From Sphingobacteriaceae bacterium (GTDB lineage Bacteria > Bacteroidota > Bacteroidia > B-17B0 > Aurantibacillaceae): a DNA stretch of 64,000 nucleotides. This document shows, one piece after another, positions 40,294 through 49,601 of this stretch; position 1 is the stretch's first letter; every line of letters begins with the position of its first letter. The translations under genes and the position numbers were made by a program. The stretch is from NCBI GenBank assembly GCA_016709575.1, contig JADJMM010000004.1, positions 338,388 to 402,387 of the forward strand. Reading direction: 5' to 3'. The notes beneath the pieces are model-generated. The model had not been told where the DNA came from and did no database searches. It saw nothing but the letters and a program-made list of their open reading frames with translations.

Positions 40294-40899
40294 AACAGAA
40301 GTTAGTTGTTGCTTTAATTTTTCGAGGACTCGATACAATTTCATTTTGCAGGCGCTTTCATTCATATCTAATATTTCACATATCTCTTTGAAAGAACGCT
40401 TTTCAAAAAAACGCATGTTTATTAATTCCATGTCGTCTTCTTTTAAAGTTTCTAAGGCTTTAAATAATTGGGCATCAATTTCAGGCTGATTATTTTCTTC
40501 CATATCGCCTTTCAATTCAACCAAACCATCTCTATCAATACTTAAAACACGAACAGCTTTGTTTTTCCGGAAGTATTGATTCATTTCATTTCCTGCAATG
40601 CGGAATAACCATGCTGAAAACGGAACACCCATTGGTTTATATTTTGGAAGATTTTCTAAAGCCTTATAAAAAACCTGCGAGGTTAATTCGAAAGCAGTTT
40701 CTTTATCTTCTACTCTATGATAAATGTAATTCGCGATGCGCTGGAAATACGTTTTATACAAAGGCTCGAAGTGGCGTGGATTTTCCTGCGCCGCTTTTAT
40801 CAGCTTCTCCTCCGAACTAATTTGTTCCGCTGTTTGATGGTAAGAAGCAATGTCTGTCATATTGATGGCTGTTAGCATTGTGTCCCTTTTAGCAACCAT
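40270..40899 (-). CDS. RNA polymerase ECF-type sigma factor
   Basis: 209 residues. Region 2 is visible at about 35-105 (HFEPLYKTYFQRIANYIYHRV, FYKALENLPKYKP, FSAWLFRIAGNEMNQYFR). Region 4 is at about 145-200 (LKEDDMELINMRFFEKRSFKEICEILDMNES with the helix-turn-helix, then KMKLYRVLEKLKQQL). A short variable linker joins them, as in ECF sigma factors. Alternative starts are the Met codons at residues 8 and 14. It leads a three-gene operon with a membrane sensor-like protein and a secreted protein, so it probably answers an envelope signal passed by the second gene product. Confidence 0.88.
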   Translation of the reverse strand: MVAKRDTMLTAINMTDIASYHQTAEQISSEEKLIKAAQENPRHFEPLYKTYFQRIANYIYHRVEDKETAFELTSQVFYKALENLPKYKPMGVPFSAWLFRIAGNEMNQYFRKNKAVRVLSIDRDGLVELKGDMEENNQPEIDAQLFKALETLKEDDMELINMRFFEKRSFKEICEILDMNESACKMKLYRVLEKLKQQLTSVKHSAFKI

Positions 40900-40967
40900 A
40901 ATACGGATGCTTTAAAAAGTCACATTTATTTTAAAAATAGCTATTTTTATGCCATAAATCCATTTTT

Positions 40968-41591
40968 ATGAGTAAAACCAATTGGCCCGAAGCATTTAAA
41001 CCTCTTATTAAAAAGTATAAAGGCAAACCTCATCCTCTAGAATACAAAAGTATTTACCAATTATTGGTGATGGTGATTTTATCGGCACAAGATTCAGATA
41101 AAAACATCAACAAGATTGCACCCGATTTATTTAAGGCTTTTCCTAATATGAAGACCTTAGCCAAAGCTGATGTGGATTCATTAATTAAACACATAAGTAA
41201 AGTGCGCAATTTTGGGAATAAGGCGAACTGGTTACTGAATTTAGCTCAAACTATTAAAGACGATAAAAACATCCCTTTAACCATGGAGGAGTTGATTGAA
41301 CTTCCCGGCATCGGACGAAAATCAGCTAACGTTATTATGCGCGAAGCAGGAATAAAACCCGAAGGCGTAATTGTGGATTTACACGTTATAAGAGTTGCGC
41401 CTCGTTTAGGTGTGGCAACAGGAACTGACCCTAAAAAAATTGAGAAACAAATTATGGAAGTGATGCCTCAAAAAGATTGGGGTATTGGTATGGATATTTC
41501 TTTTTTAGGTCGCGAAACATGCCGACCAACTAATCCTAATTGTGGCGAATGCGTTATGGCGCCAAACTGCGATTTCATCAAGAAAAAATAA
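40968..41591 (+). CDS. nth: Endonuclease III family DNA glycosylase
   Basis: 207 residues. Base excision repair enzyme. Helix-hairpin-helix ELPGIGRKSANVIM (residues 107-120) contains the catalytic Lys, and the catalytic Asp lies in GVIVDLHVIRV. The iron-sulfur cluster is formed by four Cys spaced C-x6-C-x2-C-x5-C at the end (CRPTNPNCGECVMAPNC). A variant point: VDLHV replaces the common VDTHV. Divergent from the sigma gene with a 68-base gap. Frame intact. Confidence 0.9.
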   Translation: MSKTNWPEAFKPLIKKYKGKPHPLEYKSIYQLLVMVILSAQDSDKNINKIAPDLFKAFPNMKTLAKADVDSLIKHISKVRNFGNKANWLLNLAQTIKDDKNIPLTMEELIELPGIGRKSANVIMREAGIKPEGVIVDLHVIRVAPRLGVATGTDPKKIEKQIMEVMPQKDWGIGMDISFLGRETCRPTNPNCGECVMAPNCDFIKKK

Positions 41592-41717
41592 ATTCAAGGT
41601 TTATTGATATCTTATATTAGAAATACCAATTCATTCCTTCACAAAACCATATACAAGCTTTCTCAATTCTTAATTACTTGTTAATAGCGCTTTCAACTTT
41701 TTCCTTAATTTCAATCC

Positions 41718-43020
41718 GTGAAAAAAGTTGTTCTTCTTATTTTATTCTGTTCATGTTTGTTTTCCTTTGGTCAAACAACCAGCAAAACATGGTCGTTAAA
41801 ACTCAGTTCGCATGTTGAGCTAAGAACATGGAAACTCACTTATAAATCGGATAAAACAGAAAAATCCCTTCCCGGCGCTTCTCTTGTTCTTACCAAACAA
41901 GGAAAAGTTATCTGGCAAGGCTCCAGCAATGCGAATGGCGATTATACAGTAATGGTTCCCGGTAACGATGTGTTCATTTTAACTGTTTCGTATCCGGGCT
42001 GTAATCCTAAACGGATTGAAATTGTAACTACCGGCGTTCCTGAAGAAATTCAGAACAGTAACTTCTACCCAAGCTTCGAAATTATTGGAGGCTTTATAAT
42101 GGCAAAACCTTTTCCGGGTATCGACTACAACGGATTGCAGGAACCCTTAGTAAAAGTGGTTTACTCTCCCAAAATAAAAAACTTTGATGACGATCATGAG
42201 TATACCAATTACGGAACCGGAATTGTTTCAAAAATAAAAAACGCAGAACAAATATTAATTGATAAATTTTGCGGGACTAATAAAAAAGGGGACGATGCAT
42301 TAGCTATTCCGGATTGCCCCCTTGCCAAACGATTATATAACGAAGCCATTGCTTTAATTCCCGGTGAAGAATATCCAGTTGTGCAATTAGCAAAAGTGCC
42401 CGATTGCGATAAAATTGAAGAGGAAAAGAAAAAAGCAGAGGAAGAAAAGAAAGCCGCCGAATTAGCGGCCAAGAAAGCTGCTGAAGAAAAAGCATTAGCC
42501 GATAAAGCCGCAAAAGAAAAAGCCGCAGCCGAAAAAGCCGAAGCTGATAGATTAGCGAAAGAAAAAGCTGCTGCAGAAAAAGAAGCCAAAGCAAAAGCCG
42601 CGGCCGAAAAAGCTGAAGCCGATAAATTAGCAAAACAAAAAGCCGCTGAGGAAAAAGCCGCTGCTGCAAAACAAATACCGTTGCAGCAAAACCAAAACCT
42701 GAAAAGAAACCAGTTGAAAAAGTAGCTGAAACACCGAAAAACAAAATGCCGGATTCAGAAAAAGAAATTAAAAACACGAATACGAAACTAAAAGTGATGA
42801 TGGAGATCCTGAAATTGGTCACGGCGATAGTAAATACAAAAAGCCACAAGTTATTGGCGCTAACAAATACAAAGAATATTTAAGCAAAGCCGAAGGCTTA
42901 TATAAAATGAAACGCTGGACAGAAGCTAAAACGGCTTATGAAGATGTTCTAAAAGAAAAACCCGGCGATCCTTATGCTACAAGTAAATTAGCCGAAGTGA
43001 ATAAACTCTTAGCTAAGTAA
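41718..43020 (+). CDS. Secreted TolA-like coiled-coil protein with peptide-like domain (frameshifted)
   Basis: About 434 residues. Signal peptide ending FSFGQ, then a CarboxypepD_reg-like domain (LPGASLVLTKQGKVIWQGSS, ANGDYTVMVPG). A region with two Cys follows. Then about 90 residues of K/A/E heptads (KAAEEKALADKAAKEKAAAE), a long helix as in TolA. The frame breaks near 42680 (to TVAAKPKPEKKPVEK) and near 42785 (to SDDGDPEIGHGDSKYK). It ends with a TPR-like module (EYLSKAEGLYKMKRWTEAK, KPGDPYATSKLAEVNKLLAK) and a stop at 43018-43020. Function unknown; probably spans envelope space. Confidence 0.65.
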
Positions 43021-43061
43021 CTTTGCTTATAGGTAAATTAGCGTAAAAAAAACAGTTCTAA

Positions 43062-44696
43062 GTGAAAAATACAATAGCAAGAAAGTTAACACTCAAAATG
43101 AGATTACAGGTGAAAGTAAAATTATTAGTCACCTTCTGCTTTCTTATGTCTAATTTATATTCACAAAACCAGCAGATAGATTCTTTAACGCAAATTCTTA
43201 AGACCAACAATCAGGACACCAATAAACTGGAAGCTGCTGTGCAACTCAGTGAAATTTGTGAAATAAACGATATTGCTCTTTACGCAAATCAGGCTATCGA
43301 ACTGTCTAACGCAATTTTAAACCAACCAAATATTAACAAAAGAAGGATTTTAATTCTAAAGGCAAAAGCACTCAATAATTATGGGGTTATGTTTGATTAC
43401 CAAGAGAACGTTCCCAAAGCAATAGAATACTATAATGCCTGCTTAAAATTGAATGAAATAACTCAAGATATTGAATCAACAGCTGCAACTTTAAACAACA
43501 TTGGTGGCGCTTACAAAAAAAGTGGCAATACCACATTGGCATTAAATTTCTACCTGAGAAGTTTAAAAATGTGGGAGCAAACTCAAAATAAAACAAACAC
43601 AGCAATTTCATCTCACAATCTGGGCCAAATTTTTAGTGAACATGGAGATGTAAAAAAGGCACTCTTTTACTACTTTAAGAGTTTAAAACTACGCGAAGAA
43701 ATCGGCGACAAAAAAGCACTTGCTTCTTCCTTTAATAACATTGGCCATTTACTTGGAACACAGCAAAATTACCGCAAAGCGCTTTACTATTTAATAAAAA
43801 GTCTTAAATATAGTCAGGAGATAAATGACAAAAAAGAAACCGCTACAACATTAAACAATATAGGATCCCTTTATCAAAACATGGGAAATCAATCTCTGGC
43901 TTTTAGTTATTACAACAAAAGTATTCAGATAAGAGAACAGATTAACGATAAAAATGGAATAGCCTCCTCCTCCAACAATATAGGTTACGTTCACTTGTCA
44001 AAGGGGGATATACAATCGGCTTTATACTACTTTCAAAAAAGTTTAGCTATTCACAGAGCCATTGGAACAACGGAAGGTTTAGCTATTTCTTTCAACAGCA
44101 TTGGAAGGTTACATTATGAAAATGCCTGCAAACTAAACGGACTAGTTCAAAAAAAAGAACTTAATCTGGCATATGTCTATTTAGACAGTTCGCTTTACTT
44201 ATCAAAAAAAATTGGTTTTCCTGAAAGAATTCGTAATGCAGAAAGAATCATTTCAAAAGTAGATTCAGCCAGAGGAAATTACCTGGGCGCTTACGAACAC
44301 TATAAACAATACACAATTTTCAGAGATAGTGTAAGTAGTGAACGGAGTAGAAAAACAAGTATTGAAACTCAGTTGAATTTTGAATTCGAAAAAAAAGAAG
44401 CCGTATTAAAAGAGCAACAATTAAAAGAACGCTCTCTGGCAAAAGAAAAAAGTAAATTTCAGCTTATTATTATAGAATTCATTGCCGCGGGTCTTTTAAT
44501 CGTAATTATATTAGCCTTTGTTATTTTCAAAAATCTTAGAAAAACAAGTAAACAAAAAAAATTGATAGAAGAACAAAAGCATTTGGTTGACGAAAAACAA
44601 AAAGAAATTTTAGACAGCATACATTATGCGAAACGAATACAACAAAGCTTATTGCCAACTGAAAAATTCATTGAACGTATTCTAAATAAGAAATAA
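43062..44696 (+). CDS. TPR signalling protein lacking a downstream effector domain
   Basis: 544 residues. Export segment, then about eight tetratricopeptide repeats (KAIEYYNACLKLNE, ATTLNNIGSLYQNMGNQSLAFSYYNKSI), a membrane helix (FQLIIIEFIAAGLLIVIILAFVIF), and a cytoplasmic signalling helix. It stops at LDSIHYAKRIQQSLLPTEKFI. In related proteins that motif is followed by a SpoIIE-type PP2C phosphatase, which is absent here; the stop is not at a homopolymer. The gene near 62-64 kb ends at the same place. A sensor that may act by dimerising with a full-length partner. Confidence 0.75.
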   Translation: MKNTIARKLTLKMRLQVKVKLLVTFCFLMSNLYSQNQQIDSLTQILKTNNQDTNKLEAAVQLSEICEINDIALYANQAIELSNAILNQPNINKRRILILKAKALNNYGVMFDYQENVPKAIEYYNACLKLNEITQDIESTAATLNNIGGAYKKSGNTTLALNFYLRSLKMWEQTQNKTNTAISSHNLGQIFSEHGDVKKALFYYFKSLKLREEIGDKKALASSFNNIGHLLGTQQNYRKALYYLIKSLKYSQEINDKKETATTLNNIGSLYQNMGNQSLAFSYYNKSIQIREQINDKNGIASSSNNIGYVHLSKGDIQSALYYFQKSLAIHRAIGTTEGLAISFNSIGRLHYENACKLNGLVQKKELNLAYVYLDSSLYLSKKIGFPERIRNAERIISKVDSARGNYLGAYEHYKQYTIFRDSVSSERSRKTSIETQLNFEFEKKEAVLKEQQLKERSLAKEKSKFQLIIIEFIAAGLLIVIILAFVIFKNLRKTSKQKKLIEEQKHLVDEKQKEILDSIHYAKRIQQSLLPTEKFIERILNKK

Positions 44697-44822
44697 TCTA
44701 ACTTCTTTTATTAGCATTTAACACTTCACTGTATTCTATTTCTTGGATAGCGCTCTAGGCTATGCAAAACAGCAGGTTTGTCGAAAGTTAAAACAGCTTA
44801 AAAAGTCGCAAATAAAATAATA

Positions 44823-44882
44823 TACGGCGATCCTTATCCTTCAGGTAAATTAGCAGAGGTGAATAAGCTGCTTAATAAATAA
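44823..44882 (+). pseudogene. Remnant of a paralogue of the coiled-coil/TPR gene tail
   Basis: The 20 codons read YGDPYPSGKLAEVNKLLNK and stop. The end of the gene at 41718-43020 reads GDPYATSKLAEVNKLLAK and stops. The proteins match at about 15 of 18 positions while many codons differ at the third base, so this is an old copy of the tail. Upstream all frames are closed within 40 bases. Confidence 0.65.
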
Positions 44883-44894
44883 TTTGCGTTGCGC

Positions 44895-44994
44895 GGCTTC
44901 GACAAGCTCAGCCACCGTGTTTCCAAAAAATCTTTAGTATGAAAATCGGTCACTGAGCGCAATATAATTCGGTCACTGAGCTTATCGAAGTGCC
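44895..44994. repeat. REP-like inverted repeat pair (CTGAGCTTRTCGAAG)
   Basis: Arm GGCTTCGACAAGCTCAGCCACCG at 44895-44917 (GACAAGCTCAG core) is the reverse complement, with few changes, of CGGTCACTGAGCTTATCGAAGTGCC at 44970-44994. A half copy CGGTCACTGAGCG starts at 44948. Short elements of this type are dispersed between genes in many Bacteroidota. Confidence 0.7.
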
Positions 44995-45194
44995 GAATTG
45001 CCCCTCCCCCATTCTGAGGGATAAAATAGATAAACGGCAATACCCTTTAACGACCGCTTAAGTTCTCCCACAAATAGCAATGATTATCAAGGGATTAAAT
45101 CCGGTTTAGATTCATTAAAATTAACGAATATTTGTACTAAATACATCGCCCTCCCATTTAATTAAATTACATTTACTTCTATAAAACTATAAAA

Positions 45195-45920
45195 ATGAAA
45201 AACTTTAAATTCACTTTAGCGCTTATTATTTTAAGCTTCGTATCATCAACTGTATTTTCTCAAACCGCTGATGAAATTGTAAAAAAACATATTGAAGCCA
45301 TTGGCGGAAAAGATAATTGGGCAAAACTAAAAAGCCTGAAAACACAAATGAAAATGAAAGCTAACGGGGCCGACATCGTTATCACCATTTTCCAAGTAGA
45401 TAAAAAAGCAATGCGTCAAAATGTCGCCCTTATGGGAATGGAAGGTTACAGCATCTTAACTAACACCGAAGGCTGGAGCTACATGCCGTTTCAAGGACAA
45501 ACAAAACCGGAGCCTATGACAGCTGATGATGTAAAAAAATCACAAGACGGTTTAAATCTTCAAAATGATTTTATCACTTACAAAGAATTAAATAAAAAAT
45601 TAGAATACTTAGGTAAAGATGATGTTGACGGAACAGAATGTTTCAAATTAAAGATGACTGATAAAGACGGTATCGAATCCACTTACTTTATCGACCCAAG
45701 TAATTACTACGTGATTAAAGAAACTACAAAAATGACTATGAATGGCAAGGAAATGGAAAACTCTACTACTTATGGGAATTACAAAAAAACACCTGAAGGA
45801 ATTGTTTATGCTTACAGCATCATGGGTGGTTGGGGCGATTCTGAAATCACAGAATTAACTATCAACCCAAAAATTGATGAGGCGATGTTTAAACCAACAA
45901 CTCCTCCAGCTCCTGAATAA
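45195..45920 (+). CDS. LolA-like/outer-membrane lipoprotein-sorting-like protein
   Basis: 241 residues. Signal peptide ending VFSQ. It begins with TADEIVKKHIEAIGGKDNWAKLKSLKT, the typical start of LolA/DUF4292-like periplasmic carriers, and continues with alternating strands (MRQNVALMGMEGYSIL, GWSYMPF, GTECFKLKMTDKDGI, STYFIDPSNYYVIKE), an incomplete-barrel fold that binds lipid tails. Member of a broad superfamily; the true ligand is unknown. The gene is followed after 33 bases by the sortilin-like gene on the same strand. Confidence 0.72.
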   Translation: MKNFKFTLALIILSFVSSTVFSQTADEIVKKHIEAIGGKDNWAKLKSLKTQMKMKANGADIVITIFQVDKKAMRQNVALMGMEGYSILTNTEGWSYMPFQGQTKPEPMTADDVKKSQDGLNLQNDFITYKELNKKLEYLGKDDVDGTECFKLKMTDKDGIESTYFIDPSNYYVIKETTKMTMNGKEMENSTTYGNYKKTPEGIVYAYSIMGGWGDSEITELTINPKIDEAMFKPTTPPAPE

Positions 45921-45953
45921 ACCTCTCTTTATTACAAATCAAAAATCTCCATT

Positions 45954-48900
45954 ATGAAACAAATAATTGGCTTATCACTTCTTGCGCTTTGTTTAAATAC
46001 ACAAGCTCAAACTACTGTTAACTCTTCAATCTTCGGTGCCTTCGAAGCGCGCAATGGGTCCGGGGACTATGAGCGGACGAATTAGCGCCATTGAAGGCGT
46101 TAACAGCGACAACGGTAAAACCATTTACATCGGAACCGCTGGTGGTGGTGTTTGGAAATCAACAAACGCAGGCGCATCGTACAAACCAATGTTCGATAAG
46201 TATTGCCAATCCATCGGCGCTATAGCAATCGATCAAAAAAATATTAAAACTGTTTATGTTGGAACAGGCGAAAGTAATATGCGTAACTCCGTTTCTATTG
46301 GAAATGGAATGTATAAAACAACCGACGGTGGCGACAACTGGAAAAAAATTGGTTTAGATAGCACCGAACATATTTCACGTATTATTATTCATCCTGAAAA
46401 TCCTGAAGTAGTTTATGTAGCTGTACCGGGTCCGCTTTGGAGTGATAGTAAACACCGTGGTATTTATAAAACATCTAACGGTGGTGAAACCTGGGAAAAG
46501 ATTTTTTTCATTGATAATAAAACAGGTTGTGCCGAAATTTTAATGGACCCAGCTAATTCAAATATTTTATTTGCATCGATGTGGCAATTCCGTCGCCAAC
46601 CTTTCAGTTTTAATTCTGGTGGGAATGGAAGCGGCTTATACAAAAGTACCGATGGCGGAAAAACTTGGAAAGAAATTAAAAACGGTTTACCGGAAAAACC
46701 ATTCGGACGAATCGCTATGAATTTAGCACCAAGCGATCCTAAACAAATGTTTGCCATTGTTGAAACTAAAAAAACAGGCTTATACATTTCTAACGACGGT
46801 GGAGAAACTTGGAAAAGTCAGAGTGCAACTCTTAATGTAACAGCTCGTCCGTTTTATTTTAGCACTATTGTTGTTGATCCTAAAGATCCAAAACGTGTTT
46901 ACCGTCCCGCTTTTGAATTTGCTTATAGTGATGATGGAGGTTATTCGTTTTCTAATGCAAGTAGTGATGGCGGATGGATTCATAGCGATATGCACGCTCT
47001 ATGGATTAATCCAAGTAATACAAACATTATGTATTTAGGAACTGATGGTGGTGTTTATACGAGTATCGATAAAGGACTTACGTTTCAATTTAATCACAGT
47101 TTACCTGTTGGACAATTCTATCATGCTACTTATGATATGAAAGAACCTTACAATGTGTATGGTGGTTTACAAGATAATGGAAGTTGGATGGCACCAAGTG
47201 CTGCTCCGGGAGGAATTGGAAATGGAAATTGGGACAGAGTGAATGGTGGTGATGGATTTTGGACAATTCCTGATGCAGACGGAAAAGTTGTGTATTCAGA
47301 ATACCAAGGTGGAAATATGTACCGCACCGATTTAACTACCATGAAAGGTGAATACATTCAACCACAAAAAACAAATAAAGAAGAAAAATTACGTTGGAAT
47401 TGGAATACACCAATTGTAACAGGCGCAAAAAATCCAAAAAATTTATACGTTGGTGCGCAGTACTTATATAAATCAACCGACCAAGGCAGAAACTGGAAAC
47501 GTATTTCAGGAGATTTAACTACTAACAACAAAGCAAAACAAAAACAAGAAGAAAGCGGTGGATTAAGTGAAGACAATACATCAGCCGAAAACCATTGTAC
47601 CATTTTTACTTTAGCAGAATCCTCTTTAGATGAAAATTTAATTTGGGTAGGAACTGATGATGGAAATTTACAATACACAACTGATGGTGGCGCTACTTGG
47701 GTAAATACAGCAGCAGCCATTGCAAAAAGCGGAATTGCAAATCAAGCTTGGGTAAGTAGTATTGAACCTTCTAAGTTTGATAAGAACACTGTGTCCGCTA
47801 CATTCGATAATCACATGTATGGCGACCACAAAACCTATTTAGCAAAAAGTTCTGATATGGGTAAAACCTGGAAGAAAATTAGTAGTTCAGAATTTACAGG
47901 CTTTGCGCATAAAATTAAAGAAGACCTTGAAAATAAAAATTTATTATTCTTAGGAACGGAGATGGGATTATTCGCTTCATTAGATGGTGGAGACAATTGG
48001 TTCCGTATGAAAAATAATATTCCTGAATATGCTTTAGTGCGCGATTTACAAATTCATCCGAAGACGCATGATTTAATTATTGGAACACATGGTCGCGGTA
48101 TTTATATTTTAGATGACATCCGCCCTATGCGCAACTTAACTAAAGACATTTGGGAACAGGATTTTTATTTATTTCAAACACCTGACATCACCCTTAACAA
48201 CGGAAAATTTGGTTGGGGTGGTCCTGAAGTATCAGGCGGTTGGACGGCTTGGAATCCTTCTGAAACGCCATCAATTAATTATTATTTGAAACAGCGTTTA
48301 GCCTAGTGGAAAAATTACGGTTGATGTTTATGATGATAAAGGAACTTTATTACAAACCATCCCGGGAAGTATCCGCAAAGGGGTGAATAAGGTGAATTGG
48401 AATTTAAGAAGCACACCTCCGAAAGTAGCTGCAGGAAGTACAAAAATGGATGGTGCAGGATTTACAGCTCCAATGGTTTTACCGGGCACTTACACTATTA
48501 AAATAAAAGTGAAAGACAAAGAATACACCAGCACCGTAAAATGTATTCATGATGAAGCTAACAAAGATTTGACTTTAGAAGACCGCAAATTGGTTTACGA
48601 AAAAGCGATGTTAATACAAACCATGTATAACAATGTAAATAACACTATCGACAGTATTTCGTTTTACCAAAAAGTTTGAAAGAAGATACAGTGGCGTACA
48701 AGAAAAATAAAAACGCACAAGTATTTTACGAAGACTTACAAAAAGTAAAAGCCGAATTTATGGCGACAAAGAAAACATCTATTTTTGCCGATGAAGAACG
48801 CTTACGTGAAAAAGTTTCTAAATTGTATGGTACATTCTGCGGAATGGAATCAAAACCAAACGCAACGCACTTAGAATCGATTGAAGATTTACAAAAGGAA

Positions 48901-48990
48901 TACGCCACACAAAAAGACGCCTTCCAAAAAGCAATAGCCAAAAACTTACCGAAGAATCCGCAGGTAAAGAAGCCGACGGAGTTTAAGTAA
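45954..48990 (+). CDS. Secreted VPS10/sortilin-like glycosyl hydrolase homologue (frameshifted)
   Basis: About 1010 residues. The ATG at 45954 starts a signal peptide (IIGLSLLALCLNTQAQ) in a frame that is lost near 46050. It resumes as AMGPGTMSGRISAIEG, then reads long to 48306, to 48679 and to 48990 in other frames. The single continuous protein has many BNR blades (STNAGASY, TTDGGDNW, TSNGGETW, STDGGKTW), a catalytic-like IGTHGRGIYILDDI near 48100, a linker with a SIRKGVNKVNWNLRSTPP module (FlgD-like Ig fold), and a helical C-terminus. This is the common Bacteroidota family annotated as glycosyl hydrolase or VPS10 domain protein. Substrate unknown. A terminator follows. Confidence 0.78.
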
Positions 48991-49010
48991 TACTTCAAAT
49001 TCTTAATATA

Positions 49011-49036
49011 AAAACCCTCCTACTGGAGGGTTTTTT
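49011..49036 (+). terminator. Intrinsic terminator after the sortilin-like gene
   Basis: AAAACCCTCC (49011-49020), loop TACT, GGAGGGTTTT (49025-49034) with a T-run. It marks the end of the core block and the start of the accessory island. Confidence 0.88.
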
Positions 49037-49241
49037 ATTGGGGAAAATTTATTTATTTAAGGTTAAAATACCATTTTTCCACTACGTCTTTTATACGAGA
49101 AAATGGACATTTCTTTTGGCGTGATTATTCTGATTGTTTATTCTTTGTTAATGGAATTGGTGATTCCTAATACATGCAATCTCGGTTTTCTTTTAGTAAT
49201 TTGGTCATCATGAATTAAATTAATCCATAATAAAACAATAT

Positions 49242-49598
49242 ATGCCTAAGTATCGAGTAACATACAAATTCACAAAATCAGCATCAATTCATACACTTGG
49301 TAAACTTAATTTGCAAGGAGCTGCGCAAGTTTTAAAACAAACAGAAGAAAATATATATGAAGGAAAGGCTGATTTAACCTTAGAAAAAATACTAAATATA
49401 AATTTTGAAGCCATGGGGCCTATTGGTGCAACAATCAAGTTAGAAATTAACACACAAAGAGCAATCCCTGATGGAGCAGATATTGACGGTAAAAAAAAAT
49501 TTAAAGTAATAGGAAAACTTAAGCCGATTGATCCTAATCCTATCGAGCTTACTTTAGAGGAAACATCATTATTGTATAACGAAGATCATAAAATCTAG
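49242..49598 (+). CDS. Hypothetical protein, first gene of a four-gene unknown cassette
   Basis: 118 residues, no signal peptide or membrane helix. Beta-rich: YRVTYKFTKSASIHTLGKLN, EENIYEGKADLTLEKILN, GATIKLEINTQ, KKKFKVIGKLKPID. No family recognised. It is followed after three bases by the next gene and by two more with gaps of 26 and 1 bases, so the four form an operon-like unit (49242-53093). All four are unbroken, unlike most genes further on. Confidence 0.55.
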   Translation: MPKYRVTYKFTKSASIHTLGKLNLQGAAQVLKQTEENIYEGKADLTLEKILNINFEAMGPIGATIKLEINTQRAIPDGADIDGKKKFKVIGKLKPIDPNPIELTLEETSLLYNEDHKI

Positions 49599-49601
49599 AA
49601 T

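Larger units (their letters stand above)
44697..45194. other. 498-base gap without a complete gene
   Basis: No credible full reading frame in either direction. It holds the remnant at 44823-44882 and the repeat elements at 44895-44994, and the rest is AT-rich with nothing I recognise. Confidence 0.7.

Noticed and set aside
42209..42849. Long minus-strand open frames opposite the coiled-coil gene
   Set aside because: They are shadows of the K/A/E-rich heptads (giving F/S/L-rich frames) and have no start context or homology.
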